Below, piece after piece: positions 62,108-64,000 of a stretch of 64,000 bases of DNA. How positions within the stretch are numbered: position 1 is the first letter of the stretch; every line of letters starts with the position of its first letter. The DNA lies in NCBI RefSeq assembly GCF_021917145.1, contig NC_061063.1:874715-938714 (forward strand), given 5' to 3'. The notes under the pieces are model-generated. The model saw only the letters and a program-made list of their open reading frames with translations, was not told the DNA's origin and made no database searches. The DNA comes from Hypomesus transpacificus (lineage: Eukaryota; Chordata; Actinopteri; Osmeriformes; Osmeridae). Position numbers and translations under genes: made by a program.

Positions 62108-63834
62108 CAAAACAAAATCCTATCACCCTGCCGTCCTCCAGAACAACAGACCGGTATCACTGCTACCCTTCTTCTAAAAAACAATTGAACGTGCTGTATC
62201 TAACCAACTGTCTTACTTTCTCTCTCAGAACAACCTGCTTGACCCCAACCAATCGGGCTTCAAGACTGGCCACTCCACAGAGACTGCCCTTCTTTCAGTC
62301 ACCACTGCCCTCCAGTCTGCCAGAGCGGCTTCCAGGTCATCCGTCATCAATCTGCTGGACCTTTCTGCAGCGTTTGACGCGGTTAACCACCAGATCCTGC
62401 TCTCCAGACTTTCTGAGATGGGCATCACTGGCACTGCACTCCAGTGGATCTCATCCTACCTGTCGGGAAGATCTTACCAGGTCTCCTGGGGAGGCAAACT
62501 GTCAGGCCCTCGCCAGCTCTCCACTGGTGTCCCACAGGGCTCCGTCCTTGGACCCCTCCTCTTCTCTCTGTACACCACATCTCTTGGATCAATCATCACC
62601 TCCCATGGCTTCTCCTACCACTGCTACGCTGACGACACGCAGCTGTACCTGTCGTTCCCCCCGACCGATCCGGGGATCTCAGCTAGGATTGGGCTTGCCT
62701 CACAGACATCTCCGCCTGGATGACCGAGCACCACCTCCAGCTGAACCTCGCCAAAACAGAACTTCTCATCATCCCGGCTAAACCCTCCATCTCCCATGAT
62801 CTGTCAATCACCCTGGGATCTGCGACGGTGACCCCTTCATCCTCTGCCAGGAACCTTGGGGTTACCATGGATGACGAGCTCTCCCTCACGGCCCACATTG
62901 CCGCAGTCTCCCGGTCTTGTAGATTCACCCTCTACAACATCTGGAAGATCAGGAGATACCTGTCTGAGCACTCCACCCAGCTGCTAGTCCAAGCACTGGT
63001 CCTCTCCAAGTTGGACTACTGCAAATGCCTGCTCGCTGGTCTCCCAGCATGTGCAACCCGCCCTCTTCAGAGGATTCAGAACGCAGCGGCCCGCTTGGTC
63101 TACAATCTACCCAGACGCTCCCATGTTACCCCGCTCCTCATCTCTCTCCACTGGCTACCCATCATCGCCCGTATCAGATTCAAGACCCTGGTACTGACCT
63201 TCCTCGCAGTGAACGGGACTGCACCCGACTACATCAAGTCTCTCCTACAACCTTACACCCCCACCCGTCACCTACGGTTTTCCTCAGACAACCGCCTGGT
63301 GGTCCCACCGCTCAAGAAGGCCCGGTCACAACACAAGCTCTTCTCCTGCCTGGCCCCCCAATGGTGGAACCAGCTCCCCACCTCCATCAGGGACACTGAC
63401 TGTCTCCCCACCTTCAAGAAAAGGCTCAAGACGCACTTGTTCCGGTAGTACAACGGCACTTAGGAATGCTTGGCTGGACCTGTTGTTAGTTTCCTCCAGG
63501 ATCACAATGACTCTTATTGAGTGACTTGTTGCTCTTGTAGGTTAGTTATAATGAAGTTAAGTCTAGTACTCGCTGTGAAATATTTTACTGTTGATTGTTC
63601 TTCTACAGGTACAGTCCTGCACTTTTTTGTGGTTCATGTTGTTTTAATTTGTAACTTGTATAACTGCATGCTCTTATGGGTCTTCCCTTTTGGTACTTGT
63701 TTAGTTTTTTCACAATGTATGCTTCATGTTTTGGCTACCTCGTTGTTATGATCAGTGACCTATGCTCTTTTGTAAAGCTCTCTCTTGGAAGTCGCTTTGG
63801 ATAAAAGCGTCTGCTAAATGCATAAATGTAAATA
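62108..63834 (+). mobile_element. 5'-truncated L2-type LINE, broken
   Basis: Encodes the C-terminal part of a non-LTR reverse transcriptase: NNRPVSLLPF, SAAFDAVNHQILL (motif A), TGVPQGSVLGPLLFSLY (motif B) and the YADDTQLYLS catalytic motif C. It then covers the thumb and tail region to THLFR and a stop at 63446-63448. A 3' UTR of about 385 bases ends GCTTTGGATAAAAGCGTCTG and CTAAATGCATAAATGTAAAT, the L2 hallmark. The 5' half, with the endonuclease, is absent. A stop codon at about 62174 and a frame change near 62690-62700 (after DPGISARI) break the reading frame. It cannot move on its own. Confidence 0.88.
62120..63448 (+). pseudogene. LINE reverse transcriptase fragment with stop and frameshift
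   Basis: The reverse-transcriptase frame is intact from about 62177 to 62690. It then continues in a different frame from about 62702 (the longest open part is 62720-63448, beginning MTEHHLQLNLAKTE) to the natural stop. The early TAA lies inside the conserved fingers region. YADD is intact, so decay is recent or partial. Confidence 0.8.
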
Positions 63835-64000
63835 TCAAACATGACATTAAAAGCAGTTTAGAACGATATTTACAAGAACACAACTTGTAATGATAATTTC
63901 AGAGTCTTCCTCGGCCCACCTTCCTCTTCAACTGTTGAGATCACCTCTCCAGAGTTGTGTTATTAAGATGTGATTGTCATTTTAGCATTCATGCAAATCA
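63835..64000. other. Sequence right of the LINE
   Basis: AT-rich sequence without a recognisable gene; it may be the far part of the element into which the LINE inserted. ATTAAAAG occurs shortly before the LINE (62074 region) and shortly after it (63847), which is too weak to call a target duplication. Confidence 0.3.

Overview
This window is nuclear DNA from a vertebrate, almost certainly a ray-finned (teleost) fish. The genes have many short, GC-rich exons with GT-AG introns. Each encodes a protein family known from all vertebrates. The non-coding part carries typical fish repeats: L2-type LINE sequence, tRNA-derived SINEs with L2-like tails, Tc1-type MITEs, and a great deal of microsatellite and minisatellite DNA. 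The species cannot be named from the sequence alone. There is no bacterial, plasmid or CRISPR content.

Layout. (1) 1-8.4 kb: 3' portion of pi4kb (+), nine coding exons with the whole kinase domain; the 5' exons lie off the left edge. (2) 10.3-14.2 kb: complete mindy1 (-), nine coding exons, a K48-chain deubiquitinase with a polyglutamine tract and a CAAX-like C-terminus. (3) 14.2-16.0 kb: short head-to-head spacer with ETS-like and CRE-like sites. (4) 16.0-27.4 kb: complete prune1 (+), eight coding exons; its 3' end, including the poly(A) signal, is duplicated as two head-to-tail 837-bp units. (5) 29.0-33.7 kb: complete bnipl (+), nine coding exons, BCH domain. (6) 37.5-41.4 kb: complete cdc42se1 (-), three coding exons. 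(7) 45.4-49.3 kb: mllt11 (+), a single coding exon. (8) 51.4-54.8 kb: complete gabpb2 (+), seven coding exons. (9) 54.8-64 kb: no recognisable host gene; purine-rich and simple-sequence DNA, a decayed Tc1/IS630-like DNA transposon, and a broken L2-type LINE at the right end.

The order and strands mindy1(-), prune1(+), bnipl(+), cdc42se1(-), mllt11(+), gabpb2(+) match, as I recall it, the human 1q21.3 cluster, with PI4KB nearby there too. This is an old vertebrate synteny block, not a functional operon. The products do separate jobs: Golgi PI4P synthesis, ubiquitin-chain trimming, a DHH phosphoesterase, Rho-pathway scaffolds (bnipl, cdc42se1), a small neuronal protein and an ETS cofactor.

The most interesting observations are: a 32-bp tandem repeat in gabpb2 that repeatedly copies the 5' splice site of its first coding exon; the adjacency of prune1 and bnipl, whose two domains occur fused in that order in PRUNE2; the fresh 837-bp duplication of the prune1 3' end; a DHN variant of the DHH motif in prune1; an internal YWRxPI repeat in mllt11; and a phase-compatible candidate alternative last exon in bnipl. 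I did not find a convincing wholly new system. Exon boundaries come from reading splice sites and reading phase by eye, supported by recalled family sequences; no alignment was run.
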